This document shows, piece by piece, positions 43,508 to 55,735 of a stretch of DNA of 64,000 nt; the first letter of the stretch is position 1; each line of letters begins with the position of its first letter. The notes beneath the pieces are model-generated. The model was not told where the DNA came from. It was given only the letters and a program-made list of their open reading frames with translations, and searched no databases. Position numbers and translations under genes: made by a program. The stretch is taken from the NCBI GenBank assembly GCA_024114885.1, contig CP099421.1:62001-126000 (forward strand), in the 5' to 3' direction. The DNA comes from Septoria linicola (Eukaryota; Ascomycota; Dothideomycetes; Mycosphaerellales; Mycosphaerellaceae).

Positions 43508-43887
43508 ATGAAGCCCTCCAACACCCCCTTCAGCCTCTGCGCTCTGCTCCTCGCTACCTTACAAGCGGCGTTCGTGTCCGCGGACTGCAAGCAAAATCCC
43601 GCAGTTGACAACTCTTGCTACCGCTGCTGCCTCAATGCGCATCCATGCTACACAGACGGCGACTCGACATACTGTGGCTCACCAACCTATGTAAGTTTTT
43701 CCTCGCCTCTCGTCCACTGGATGCTATCTGCGGCGTGTGTGTAAAGCGTGGACCATGACGCTCTTGCTTTTGATGCGAAGAAACTTCTGCAAAGGAAGAC
43801 TATTCTTGGGGCTGACGAGGGGTACTGCTACAGCCATCTATGAACGAGCCTTTCAATGGGTGTTTTGAGAAGTGTATGGGCATTTGA
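43508..43887 (+). CDS. Small secreted cysteine-rich protein (8 Cys, one intron), effector candidate
   Basis: Exon 1 is 43,508-43,690 and exon 2 is 43,834-43,887, giving 78 aa. The 143-nt intron has GTAAGT at the start and GCTGAC plus CTACAG at the end, in phase 0. Signal peptide: MKPSNTPFSLCALLLATLQA with cleavage near VSA/DC. The mature part of about 52 residues has eight cysteines: DCKQ, SCYRCC, HPCY, YCGSP in exon 1 and GCFEKC in exon 2. An even number and a SCYRCC cluster fit a disulfide-bonded extracellular protein. If unspliced, the frame ends at 78 codons by chance as well, but with a tail lacking the last paired cysteines, so the spliced form is preferred. Function unknown. It is the last gene before the right-hand repeats, about 700 bp away. 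Confidence 0.65.
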
Positions 43888-44575
43888 AGCGGGTCTGCTC
43901 ATCTCTAGTTAGATGACATAGCGAGACAAAGAGTGGGGGCGGTGGGATTGGAGGGGTTGTTTGTTTGTTCTGTCGGCCTGCTGGATGTGGAGGTAATCGC
44001 CACTTGGTCTGAGCGCTGCAAGATGTCTTGGATCATTTCAGCATTCCACTCTTGAAAGGAACGTCAGATCTATCGAATCGTGGGTGGAGAGGTCGAGCTG
44101 GAAGCCGCATTGATTGCCGTAGTAGTCAACAGATCGCAGAGAGGACCTGGCCAATTCTGTTAGACTTGGTCAAAATCGGATATTCCTACCGCCATTGCTC
44201 CACTCATATCGAACGTTGTGAGATCTGGCTCCCACCACGGCCTTTGATCTCCCTTGCTAATGATGGTCATCACGGAATCAGCGACTTAAGTATCTCAACT
44301 TCGACTCTATACGACGGCGCGAGCGGGCCGAAGATTGTAATCCAGATCGACTAGCATATGAACACATCGTGCAGCAAGTCCATAACACGCTGCCGCCCAG
44401 GCTCCTCTTCTGCATCTTCAAGGCTGTGGAGCCCTGCTCGTTCGATGATGTAGCGACCACTGATGAAAGGATGGCCTTTGTCAAAGTCATGATTCTTACC
44501 CACATCGAAGTCGGGCTCTGTCCGTACGAAGTAGAATAGCAGAGAGATTTCAGCGTGAAACACACTGTCATATCC
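43888..44575. other. Gene-poor border with a possible truncated gene on the minus strand
   Basis: On the minus strand, 44,351 to about 44,590, a frame reads protein-like (FHAEISLLFYFVRTEPDFDV, then HPFISGRYIIERAGLHSLED) and coherent pieces continue in other frames down to about 44,050. Its upstream part runs into the AAGT-rich repeat at 44,576-44,700, as if a gene had been cut by it. No family recognised. Confidence 0.35.
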
Positions 44576-44939
44576 AGACTGGTCGCCAAGCAAGTAGGAT
44601 TCACTTGTTTGCAAGCCTTGTAGCAAGTAAGTAAGCAAGTAGAGAGCCTGGCTGTTACGTAAGTAAGGCAAGTAAGCAAGTGAATAGATGGCAAGTAAGT
44701 TGCAAGCCTTATAGCGTTATCCTCTTCTTTTCCACCGTACGTACCTACGCGACGGCGTTAGAGCGTTTATTATACTATCCTCCGCTATTTAACGGCATTA
44801 AGATATACGAGATAATCGAGCGGTGTCCGTCGGTATATAGGATAGTATGGCCAGGCTATTATAAGTGTCTAGTCTACTACGCGCGTATTAAGGGTAAGGG
44901 TATTAGCATAGTTGTACTAGATCGTAATAAGGCAAATAA
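44576..44939 (+). repeat. Direct repeat copy 1 with AAGT-rich start, lightly RIP-mutated
   Basis: Matches 62,539-62,888 in the same orientation. The differences are almost all C in CA becoming T, or G in TG becoming A, with this copy the less mutated (CTGGTCGCCAAGCAAG here, CTAGTCGCTAAGTAAG there). The first 120 bp are rich in AAGTAAGT/AAGCAAGT. Part of the sequence from 44,680 on has an open but unrecognised frame. Confidence 0.85.
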
Positions 44940-45768
44940 TTCGATATCGCAATATACTACTGCTTATAGCTAGCGTCACCGAGCAAGTAAGGCTTGTATA
45001 AGTAAGTAGAGATTGTCTTACTTACTTAATAAGTAAGTAGCGAGAGTACTAAATAGCAAGTAAGTAAGTAAAGATATCTTTACTTACGTTACTTACTTAT
45101 AGACTAGTCTAGTTATATCCGCCTAGTAACAAGACTCGAGAGGCAATATAGGTCTCAAGCCTAGCTATATAAGTCTTAGGGAATAGGCAAGGTCGTCGTA
45201 GATCCGGGACCTAAGATAGTAGGTCTAAATATCGCGAGTAGGCCCCTACGAGTATATTTAGATTTTTAGTAGGCTCGATGATCTCCTTTATAACTTCAAT
45301 ATACACGTCTCTAATAGACTTCCGGTAGTCTAGCGTTATGTCTAGTATAGTTAGAAGCAGACCGAGAATGCTATAGACTTTATCTCTAGGGTCTAAGGTA
45401 AGTAATAGACCGAATTCTCGGAATAGCCTTATAAGGAGACGGACGTACGATAGCTCGTAGGCAAATAGTCTAATTATAGTAGCAAATCCAGCCGTTAGTA
45501 GTAGTATTAGAGGTTCTATGTGCTAAAGGTTTTATATATTATTAAGAGCGCTAAAGAGTAGGGACGTAGAGCAATCGTTGTATTATATTATCGTAGTATA
45601 GGTCCTATATCCATGAATTACGTAGCTTATCGCGAAGCTAACTTCCTACATAACCTAGGTTCTATACTAGTAAGGGTGTTAAGTAAGCGAGGCTAACTCC
45701 GACGCGTATTTTCCTCGTTACTACGGCGGGGGCCAGGCCTATAGCAAACCTTAGGAGCTCGCTAATCT
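44940..45768. repeat. RIP-degraded repeat DNA
   Basis: TA-rich, CA/TG-poor, beginning with more AAGTAAGT microsatellite (about 44,985-45,100). No frame or motif recognised. It ends at the left inverted repeat of the pogo-like transposon. Confidence 0.6.
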
Positions 45769-45816
45769 CTAACGTGTTTAATAGGTTAGTATATTAGATA
45801 GGTTCGTATATTAACT
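45769..45816 (+). repeat. Left terminal inverted repeat of the pogo-like element
   Basis: Begins CTAACGTGTTTAATAGG and is the reverse complement of 47,557-47,603 apart from a few RIP-type differences. Confidence 0.8.
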
Positions 45817-47556
45817 TCCGTCTCGTATCTACTACTACTATTAAACGCGTCTATTATTCTACTATTTTACGCGATAATACCTCTAAACGAACAGGCTATT
45901 TAGTATACTATTCGTAACTACTAATTAGGTCGTTTTCTAAGCGTACGACGCGCTATAGCTACTTATAGAGTCAAATATTCTACTATTAACTATAGAGTTA
46001 AAGGTACGCCTCTACTCGCTAGTATACTATATAGTAATAGAGTCTTAACGCCTATTAAAGAAGAGGTAGTTTATTAGAGGATATTAGACCTAGATTTACG
46101 TAGTTATTCGCTAATATAGGCTATTATCTATGCCTAGGCTTCTTTAATCCTTAGAGTACGCTCTAGAAAAGAGGTTAGATAGCGATAGGCCTATAACTTT
46201 ATTAAACGCTATCTAGGCCTAGAAACACGATTATTACGAAGGCTATCGAATTAAAGAGTAAAGAATAAGGATCCTAAGGTTATTATAGAGTAGTTTAGGC
46301 TCGTTTAGAATATAATTACCTACTATAGAATTATATAGTATAATATATATAACTTTAATAAGAGTAGATTTCGCCTTAGATACTATTAGAATACTATAGT
46401 TATTACTACTATAGAGCGTAGGTAGCGACTAAAGACCTTAGTTTCTAATTTAACGTAGTAGTAGATAGTTATCGCCTATATTAATATAGAAGGCTAGTTA
46501 GTACCTCTATATATTATCTTCTCTAGTAAGGAAATAAATAGAGCCTAGTTCTATAACCTTCTACTAATATAGAAGCTAGGAGTTAGTCTAAAAGGCTAGA
46601 CTTCCTTTAATTATTTATTCTAGTAGATTTAGTACTTTAATAACTATACTAAGTATAGGACTATTAGTTAGAAGAGGCTACTAATTCTAGATAGCTATAA
46701 CAGCTATATAATACTAGATTTTAAGTTATTCTATAATTAATAAGGTATTATTACTCTCTATATACTATCCTATTTAAGTTACCTATTATAGCTACTAGAT
46801 ATTAGCTATTTTAGTCTATTAAAAAAAGGTATATTTAGCTAGAATCTAAAGGCTTAGTATAGTTAGATACTACTACCTAATTAAGAAAGACTTCCTTCTA
46901 GAGTTTAGGCCTACCTATAAAGCTATATTTACTCTAAATACGATTAGAGGTATCTTTAGAGGCTTAGGCTTATTACTACTAGATCTATAGGCTATATTAT
47001 CTAAGCTAATACTATATTACAAAATACTAACTCTACTACTATCTTGTTTATTAGATACTCTAAATACTCCTTAGGATCTAAGATAGGTTAAGAGGTAGAT
47101 AAATAAGATTAAGGATATCCTTCTTAACTATTAGAATAGCTTACTAACTTTGATCCTTAACGTAGTAGATAAGCTATTAAAAGGGTTTAAAAGATTATAC
47201 GCTTTAATATTATTACTATAGGCTAAATATAATAATATAAAGACTATTATTTAAGAATTATAGTCTTATAGAGCTCTAAGGAAGAAAATCAAGCTTACTC
47301 TTAGAATTAATACTAATAAATTAGCTACTAGAGATATAGCTTAATTATAGGCTTAATTAGTAATATAGATAGTTAATTAGCTAGATAAGGTACTAAGAGC
47401 TAAACTAACCTATAGTAGGTATAGTATTCTAGGTTATAACTTAAGGGCCTGTCTATTAAATATAGTAACTTCTAAGGATTTAATTAATCTAACTTTAGTA
47501 TAGTTCTAATACTTATAGCCTAAGAAATTAATAATTAAAGTTATCTATCTCGTAAA

Positions 47557-47603
47557 GTTAATATACTAACCTATCTAATATACTAACCTATTAAATACGT
47601 TAG
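47557..47603 (-). repeat. Right terminal inverted repeat of the pogo-like element
   Basis: Ends AACCTATTAAATACGTTAG, mirroring 45,769-45,816. An internal direct repetition TATACTAACCTATCTAATA is shared by both ends. Confidence 0.8.
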
Positions 47604-47749
47604 CTAACAAGTCTTATAAAGCCTCTATAGCTAAAGGCGAGACGGATCCTAGCTCGCCGAGCTATATATAGACATTTATTACTCGATAGTATAGGATCTC
47701 TATATAGGTAACTTGAACGCTATACTCTATATAGTATTTACTTAGTTTA

Positions 47750-48033
47750 TATTAATAGATAATAACTACCCTAATACTAACCCTCTAGGTAGGTATAAGA
47801 GCGGTCGCTATAGAACAAGACCTGTTCGGAGAGTAATAGTCTTGTAATACGTTAATTGTCTAGTAGTAACGAGCTTAGAATAGTAGTCCTAAGACTAAGA
47901 GCCTATACTAGGACCGTAGGACATTGAATTAATTAAGTAGAGTAAATATTGCTATCTTAGAAACGAGCTACTACCTTGCTTTTATACTAAAACTACTAAG
48001 TACGGCGTATAGGTAGGCCTTTACCTTACTAAT
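47750..48033 (-). repeat. 3' LTR of the right gypsy copy
   Basis: 284 bp, nearly identical to 60,706-60,989; differences are C/T and G/A. On the minus strand it follows directly after a purine-rich AAGGAAGAGAGG (about 48,034-48,047), the polypurine tract. Confidence 0.9.
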
Positions 48034-48047
48034 CCTCTCTTCCTTAG
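48034..48047 (-). promoter_or_regulatory. Polypurine tract of the right gypsy copy
   Basis: On the minus strand an AAGGAAGAGAGG stretch adjoins the 3' LTR, the expected site for priming plus-strand DNA synthesis. The left copy has the RIP-altered equivalent at about 12,444-12,456. Confidence 0.65.
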
Positions 48048-48153
48048 TATCTAACTAGATACCTAACTACCTATAGATCTTACTTAGAATTGCTTAAAAC
48101 TAGCTAGCCTTTCTATTAAAGTCTATTAAACTTTCAATTAGAGGCCTATTAAA

Positions 48154-48178
48154 TAGTTACCTTTTCTAACGATAACTA
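48154..48178. repeat. Near-palindromic hairpin motif after the extra ORF, right element
   Basis: TAGTTACCTTTTCTAACGATAACTA; arms pair imperfectly. Mirror position of 12,311-12,336. Confidence 0.6.
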
Positions 48179-51040
48179 CTAAAAACACCTTCTTAGATCC
48201 GATTATTATTCGCTAGACGCTACTCTTCTACTATATCTTTAGAGATCTTTTTAGGAACAGCCTCTCTCTTCTTCGATACTAATACTTCTAAGTTACTATC
48301 TACGCTTATAAAGCTAGCTTCGCTAAACATATACTCTTTAATATCTATAGCTATAGCGTAGGTAGTATCGAATTAAGCTTTAGCTGTAGTCTACTACTTA
48401 GCTATATAGGCCTTGAACTCCTCCTTACTTATACTAAAGAGCTTCTTTATTTCTATACTTACTACCTAATCCGCCTATAGAACTTAGCCTACTAAGGTAT
48501 CGGAAATCGGGCCTAGGCCGGTTAATAGTATCTCTATAGCGAAAGGCTTTGTCGCTCGTATAGGGTATATAGTACTAGAAGCTATAAAGGGTATCCGCTC
48601 GTAGTAGAGATATACGCTATAGATCGTAGGAACGTTAACGTAATTACTATTAGGTAGCTTATCTAACGTACGACTATTAGGGTAGGCTAGAAACACTATC
48701 GGAATTATACGATACTCTTCGCCTATACGAGTATACTACTAAGGGATATAAGGGTACGAAATGACTAGCGAGCCTATATTAGTATAAGGATTCTTCTAAC
48801 TAAGCTTGAGATTAGCTTTTATTTCGTTAGTAATTACTAGAGGTATAGTCTTAACGAAACCTATACTATAGCTTTACTTATTAGCGATAATACGCCTCGC
48901 TAGCTACTTTGCCTCCTTAAGGTTAAAGAGCCTATTACTAATCGTGTCCGAGGTTAGTAAAAGTCGTCCTCTATCGCTAGTATCGTCTAGAGAGATCGTA
49001 AATTGAACCTAGTTAAGCCTCTTCTCCTTAAGTAGTATATTCTCGTTTAAGGCGATATACTAGAAGCCGTTAGGGTAGTTAGAACTAGCCTTATCGTCGA
49101 AGATATAAAAGGTAGCGGATAGGTAGGCTACGTACTTAATAGTCGTATATAGAGTAGTAACTAGCTAGTATAGCTATAGTAAAGGATATTAGCGAAGAAG
49201 CTATTAGGATAGCGAGTACTATATACTACGGGACTAACTATACTAACTAATAGCCGTGTTATACTATCGATATACTATAAACTCATACCGTATAGCTTCG
49301 AGTAAAGAGTCTAGGATCTAAAATAGGCCTCTAGTAGAAGGAGAATAAAAGAGGAAGCTATAGTCGATCTAGGTACCCTTATTACTATCGTAGTCTAAGA
49401 GCTCCTAAGCCTTCTAATAGATATTAGAAGTAACCTTCAAGTCTACTTTAGTCGCGGAGAACTAAAAGGGTCCGAGATAGCTTCCTCCTACCTTACGTAT
49501 TAGGGCGTTAATATCGTCCTCTAGTTCCTAAGTATTAGTACCCTTCTTACTACGATAAGTACGTCCTATAGGCTTAGGGAAGAAAGTATTCGCTTCTAGC
49601 TTGAACTACGTCCGGTTCTAAGTATTCTAGGCGATAAGGGCTTAGAGATCGGCTATACTACCTATCTAAACAATACGCTAGTAGAGGGTATACGTTACGT
49701 TAGCTATCTTCGGTAGCTTCAAACCTATAGTATTACTTATCTTAGCTATATATTCTTTATAAAGAGGCTAGCTAAGGTATAGAAGAATATTAATTAAAGC
49801 GTAGCTCTTAGCTACTTTCTTCTTCTCCTAGACATTATCGACTTCTTTAAGAGCTCTACTAACGATTATATAGTAGTAGACTTCGAAGGTAACCCTATCC
49901 TTTATATAAGCCTAGTAGCGTAGATTAGGCTCTAAGTCGCTCTCTAGCTTAATTCTACTATTATCTTCTAGTACGATTAGCGATAGGCGTTACGGACCTA
50001 GTAGCGGCTCCGTCGTAGGTAGTACTTAGTCTTACGTAGGATCGCTACTACCTAAAGTACTCGGTATAGGAGAAGTTTCGATCGAGGTAATAATAGTTTC
50101 TCTAGCGCGAATTCTAGTAAGCCTTCTACTTTTGCGAAGGACGGGCGTAGGCTTCTTCGTAGAGCTTAGCGTTAACTTCTCTAACTAAGCTTTTAGCCTC
50201 TATATAGTACTAGGCGATACGGAATCTCTAAGACGAGGCTCCGGAGTCGTAAGTAGGCTACCTTCTTCTTCTTAACTAGAGTTTCGAGTAGGACTAGATA
50301 AGGATAGGCCCTTAGGCGTAGAGGAAGAGAGTCGTCTATTAGGTCTTAGGTTTCTAGGAGGAGGTAATAGTCTATAGGATATTAAGAGCTATCTCTCTAC
50401 TACTAGGAACACGTAAGTCGGTTCTTCGAAGGTCTCTCCTTTACGCTCTCCTTTAGTAAGCTTGACCGTGAATCTATACTAATTAAGCTTATAGCCCGCC
50501 TCTAGGCGTACCTCTCTTATCTTATAGCTAAAGACGTCGACCTACGAGAGCTCCTCCTTAAACTTGTTCTAGTAGCGTCTCCTATCTAAGTTCGTATTAA
50601 TAAAGCCTAAGCCTTACGAGCTAAGAGTCTTCTTACTCCTCTATAGCTAAAAGTACTAGCTATAAGAGAATATATTCGCTACCTACTAATAGAAACGATC
50701 TTACTTTTACTACGCTAAGAAAACCTAGTCTTTAGGCTCGCTTTCTTTAAAGACGCCTTTATACTTATTTAACTATTAACGAAGGTTCCTAAGTATCTCT
50801 TTATCGTATAAGACTTAGTTAAGGAAAGGAAAGTTCTACTCGTACCTAAACTCTATATATAGCTACTACTAGATTAAGTTTCTCTCCTTTACTAAGTCTT
50901 AGCCTTCTTAGCGTATCTTCTTTATATTATCGCGCTTTACGCTCTATACGTTAAGATACTTTAGTAAAATCTTAGCTAAGAGGCGTTTAAAGAAGTTAAA
51001 TATACTAATCTTTATTCTGTCGTTTACTTCCTCGACTTGC
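48170..51040 (-). pseudogene. Extra long ORF after integrase (right copy), function unknown
   Basis: The counterpart of 9,440-12,310. The best-preserved open piece is 48,484-48,696 (70 codons, with LDKLPNSNYVN, YYERIPFIA and LTGLGPISDTLVG), and the same words occur in the left copy with substitutions, so the frame was under coding constraint before RIP. In sense it follows pol and the spacer. No domain recognised. Confidence 0.6.
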
Positions 51041-51726
51041 TTAAGTACTAAGTCGATACTCTCCTCCTATTCTTATAGCGTTTCTAGCGACAGAATAGCT
51101 TTAGTAGCGTTATCAAGGTTTGTTATACTAGTAAGAGGTCCGCTTAAGGCCTAGAAACTAACGAGAGAGCCTTCGCGATTAGTACGAGCGAGCGCTATAC
51201 CTTATATAGAACTTGAAGAAGCTATCTTTCGTCGTTTCTTTAGAGACTCTTATCTAGGTAGTTCTTATATAGGACTTCGAACGGGCAAGGTAGAAGGCGA
51301 GAGTACTAGTCTTAATAAGCGTTTAAGCGTTAAAGAACGCTAGAAAGGGGAAGTCTTGTTCTTTATACGCGATAGAGAAAGAGAATATCTTTAATTAGTC
51401 GTATTAGTAGCTTAGGGCGATATAAAGCGCGTAACTAGTAATAAGTAACTTGAATAGCGAGGAGGGTCGGGCGCGTAACTAGTTATAGAGTTTTCTATTA
51501 TATTAGTTACCGCTTACGTATATAAATAGCTATATAGCGTTACTAGGTAGTAACGAAAGATAAGAATCGAACTTAATAGAAGTAAGGCTCTATAGTAACT
51601 AATTAATAGTTAATAAGGAAGAAGAGATCGTTTAGAGCGTAAAAGTAGTCTAATTATATACCTTATCGTAGTAGCGTAACTACTATTAGGATTAGGGGTC
51701 TATACGTAGAGCTTAGTTACGTAAGG

Positions 51727-51757
51727 TTTTAGTTATCGTTTAAAACGATAACTAAAA
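51727..51757. repeat. Near-perfect palindrome before the extra ORF, right element
   Basis: TTTTAGTTATCGTTT followed by AAAACGATAACTAAAA; arms of about 15 bases pair almost perfectly. It is located between the noncoding spacer and the extra ORF. Confidence 0.75.
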
Positions 51758-52499
51758 GTTTACTTTACCTTAACGCTTCCGTAGCCGTCGTATACTACTA
51801 ACGCTACTACTAACTACTATAGTATATATCTTACTATCGCCGATAAGGACTAAGACTTAGATACTATTATCGTTACCTCTACTAACTTAAAAGAGCCTTA
51901 TTTTTCGTATACCTAGTCGACTTACTAGATCGCGCTTTCCGTATCGTAAGAGACTACTAGCGCTATAATTAATAGCTAGAAAAGAGCTATTAGAACCGTT
52001 ATTACTAAAGATTTAAGCTTCTCTACCTTTATATAGGCCGAAAAACCTTAAGCTTTAAGAATTCTCTACTAGAAACTAATATCTTTAGCGATTCCTTTAG
52101 TTAGACGAAAATTAGTAGTAAAAAGACCTTTAGGATAGACACTTATCGTCTTACTTCGCTAATTAGTAATAGAAAAGGGCTCTAGGAAAGTAGATCGTAG
52201 TACTACTTTAGAAATCGCTAGTAGAAAAGAGCTTTAGGAGTATAGGTCTAGCTTAGATTTTTAAGACCTAGTAGTAGAAAGTAGCTTAGGATAGCTAACT
52301 TTTATAGTAATAGTAGGCTCGGGACTTAGAAAAAGGAGTAGGATAATAGGTTAACTAGTAGATATAGAATCTGTACTTAAAAGTTAAGCTTAGAGGAGTA
52401 ACTAGCTATATAGATACTTATCTTAGCTATAGAAAACAGCGTCGAGATAGTTAGGATTAGCTAGATTTTTACTAATCTAGTAAAAAGGAGCTCGGGAAG

Positions 52500-52700
52500 C
52501 TTAGATTAGAGCTCGATAGTAGCTCTAGGAATAAAAGAAGTACTTAGGACAGCTAAGATTTAGCTAGACTTATACTAGTCTAGTAAATTATAAGCTTAGA
52601 AAGCTCCGATTAGAGCTTGATAATAGCTTTAGGACTAAGAGAAGCGCTTAGGAAGGTTAGATTAGAGCTCGATAGTAGCTCTAGGAATAAAAGAAGCGCT
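52500..52700 (-). repeat. Tandem repeat of about 150 bp in the spacer after integrase (right copy)
   Basis: The phrase TCGATAGTAGCTCTAGGAAT with AAAAGAAG following occurs near 52,520 and again near 52,670, the inverted equivalents of the repeats at 7,780 and 7,936. Confidence 0.65.
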
Positions 52701-53004
52701 TAGGATAGTATAGACTTAGGAAGATTAGCTCTTTTATAATAGAGGCTAGGCTTTAGTAGCTAGATCTTAGCTTATACCCCTAATCAAGTATCGTTTCTAC
52801 TTCTTTAGCTCCGCTAGGCTAGCTTTAGCCTTTAGCTTACTAAGTCTTCTACTTCTTCTTTAAGCTCTATTAGTAGCTAGCGTATATAACTCTCTCTTTC
52901 TTCTTAAGTTATTACTAATAGCTTACTAACGAAGATCTATAGATACTTATACCTAGGTAGAAGTCCTAGTTCTATAACCTTCTCTATTAGTAGCGGTACT
53001 TCTT

Positions 53005-55735
53005 CTAGTTTAACCTAATCCGGAACTAGCTTTAGGTTTTCTTATAGAAAGGTATATTTCTTAAAGTCTATCCTTTTATAGATATACTTACGTTTTAAGC
53101 TATCTAGTTCCTTAAGCTTATACGATATATCTCTCTATAACACTTTAGACACTCTAAAAGAGCCTTCCTACCTAAATATAAGCTTATAGGAGAAGCTAGT
53201 TTTTAACTTAGAGTAGTATACTAATACGAGATCTTCTTTCTTTAGTATAGTAAGATCTATATAGCGATATTTATCGAAGTACGCCTTATTCTACTCTCGG
53301 AGACGCTATTAGTATAGTCGTCCTTCTTCTATAGTCGTTTCTATAGCTTCTAGGGCTTGAGCTCGAATCGTAAGAAGCTCTACTCTAGTCTTAACCTTAC
53401 CCTAATCTATAATCTAGAAGGTACGGTATTCTAGCTCGATTAGTAGTACTACGTCACGCCTAATTATTACCTCCGACGGTATTAGGCTAGTAGTAGAGAC
53501 TATTATCGTTCTCTCTACTTATAGAACTACTAGAATATAGTTACGAATCGTATAAAGGCTACCGTTAGAGAGCTTTAAGTAAGCGTCTAATATTGTCTTA
53601 TAGCCGACTTTAACGATAGCGTTAGACTAAGAGTAGTATAGCGAAATGTTAATACGTTTAATACTATACGATAGTAGTAGCTTCTCTACGTTACTAAGGT
53701 TAGTCTTATAGTTATCGAGGATAACTTCTATAGCGGCACCCTACTAGTAAAAGATCTCTTCCTATATAAACCTTACTATCTATACTAAGGAGATACTCTT
53801 TACTAGATACTAGAATATACGTACTTCTAGCTAGCGCGATAGAGACTCGCGTGTAACTATTAACGAACAGTTCTTCGAGATATATAAGCTGTCGATATAC
53901 TACCTCTAGCCGACTATAACTTAGAGCGGGATCTATAGTTCTCTAGGTACCTATCTTCTATACTAAAGACTATAAATAGTATATTACCGAATAGCGAGCG
54001 AGATTTAAGCCTAGACTCTATCCTACTACTATCGTTTCTAGATAAGATTATACGTCTACTTAGCGCTACGATGACCGTTCTTATAATAGTATGCCTTAAT
54101 AATACGAGCTCGCGCTTTAGGTTTATTAATAACTCGCTATAGGGGTCTAGCTACTTACTCTTAGCGCTAGAGCTAGTTGTTCTTAATATAAAACAGCTAA
54201 CACTTCTTTCTTAACTACTTATACTCGTTATTAGAAACTCTCTTAGGTCTTTATATTCGTATAAGTATAAAAGCGATATTTATTAACTTCTAAGAGTAGA
54301 TCTTATTAATTATAGGTAGCTCGCCCTAAATCACCTATACGGAGAAAGCGTTAACGTAAAAGGTATCGAAGAATTACTCGTTAATTATTAGATCTATATC
54401 TTCTTCCTATTCTATAGCCTCTATATCTTTAGGCGTAATAGGCTTCCTCGATAACGAATCTAGAGCTATATATTTCTTACTAGGAACATATATAACGTTA
54501 AAGTCGAAGAGGTAGATCTATACTAGCTAGCGCGTTATTACTATATTCGGCAAATTAGAGGTAGCCTTATTAAGCTAGTAAACGAGGGTATTTATATTAA
54601 TCTCTAATTAGAAGTATACTCTAAACAGCTACGGTTTCAGCTTCTTTAATACCTTTAGTACACTAAGGTATTCGCGCTTTCTAGTATCGTACTTAACTTC
54701 TACTAGGTTAAATAGGCCGGACTTATATCGAACTAGATAGCGAAGAAGTAGCTCGTCTCGATTATATTAGGAAAGCGTATATCTCTAACCTTTACTACTC
54801 GAATCTACGCCTACGATAATAAGTCCTACTCCTTCTCTATAGTTAAGAGTAACTAGGGCTAGAGCTAAAACTAGTGCCTTTAAGACGACGTCTTTAGCTA
54901 GTTAGTATTCGGTAGTCTATTAAAACTTAGTATCCTTCTATAAGAGTTTAAATAGTAGAGTAAGGATAATCGTGAAACCTTTAACCTAGACGCGGTAGTA
55001 CGTAACTACGCCGAGGAAGATTCGAACCTTCTTCTAATTCTCTAGAGTCGGCTATTTCTTAATCTTCGCTACTCTCGCGAAGTCTAGATAGCGACTATCG
55101 ATACTAGTAAGGTAACTAACGATTACTAGTTGTTCGTAATAGAGCTATAGCTTATTAAAAGCCACGGTTATATTAGCTCGTTCTATATTATAGAGAACGT
55201 CGTCTATAGCTATAATATGTTTAATAACGTAACGGTAGAGGCTAGGTTTAACCTCTTTACTATCGTACTTCGTCTTAGGCTCTTTAATACTAATATTATT
55301 AAGGAACGGCTATACCTTATACGAGACATACTCTATAAGTACTTGATTAATAATACGAACGAACTAGGTAATAGAATTCGTAGCTCCTTACGGTAACGTA
55401 GTCTACTATAACAGGCCTAGTAGTAAATCAAAGCCTATAAGGTCTCTATATAATTCATCGAGTAGGATTTAGTTATATCTAGAGAAGACATTAACTAACG
55501 AGGCTAGCGCGTAACCGGCAAAGTCCTTAGAGAAACCCTTAGCGTCGAGTAGTAAGTTCGAATCTCTTACGGTAACTTGATTAAACTTCTAAGCTACGTT
55601 AATTAATCGATACTTCTTTAGCTTACCTACCTCTATCTTCTTACTAATAAGGAAGTATAGAATTCGGTAGGCACTATAGTATAGCTTAAGAGTTCTAGCT
55701 TAGATTCGTTATCTTAGTATGTCTTCTACTATATA
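53005..55735 (-). pseudogene. Gypsy RT-RNase H-integrase remnant, right copy
   Basis: Reverse complement of 4,740-7,470. On the minus strand RT, RNase H and integrase blocks are read through TAG/TAA codons; the RT active-site Asp pair again reads as Asn-Asn (FLNNIS), showing the same G-to-A direction as the left copy. No continuous frame is left. Confidence 0.85.

Larger units (their letters stand above)
45769..47603 (+). mobile_element. Fot1/pogo-like (Tc1-mariner superfamily) DNA transposon, RIP-inactivated
   Basis: About 1.83 kb, a normal size for Fot1-type elements. Terminal inverted repeats of about 47 bp at both ends. On the plus strand, reading through RIP stops, the transposase is seen: NIYNFNESRF near 46,345-46,375 (usual form NFDETGF, first catalytic Asp), LLILDSYNSYI near 46,685 (usual LLVLDGHGSH) and IITLYILSYLSYLL.LLDISYF near 46,750-46,815 (usual IIPLCMPPHSSHLLQPLDV). 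The many TAG/TAA codons make it dead. Confidence 0.85.

Noticed and set aside
44985..45100. CRISPR-like regular repeats
   Set aside because: They are AAGTAAGT microsatellite runs without unique spacers, in a eukaryotic genome.
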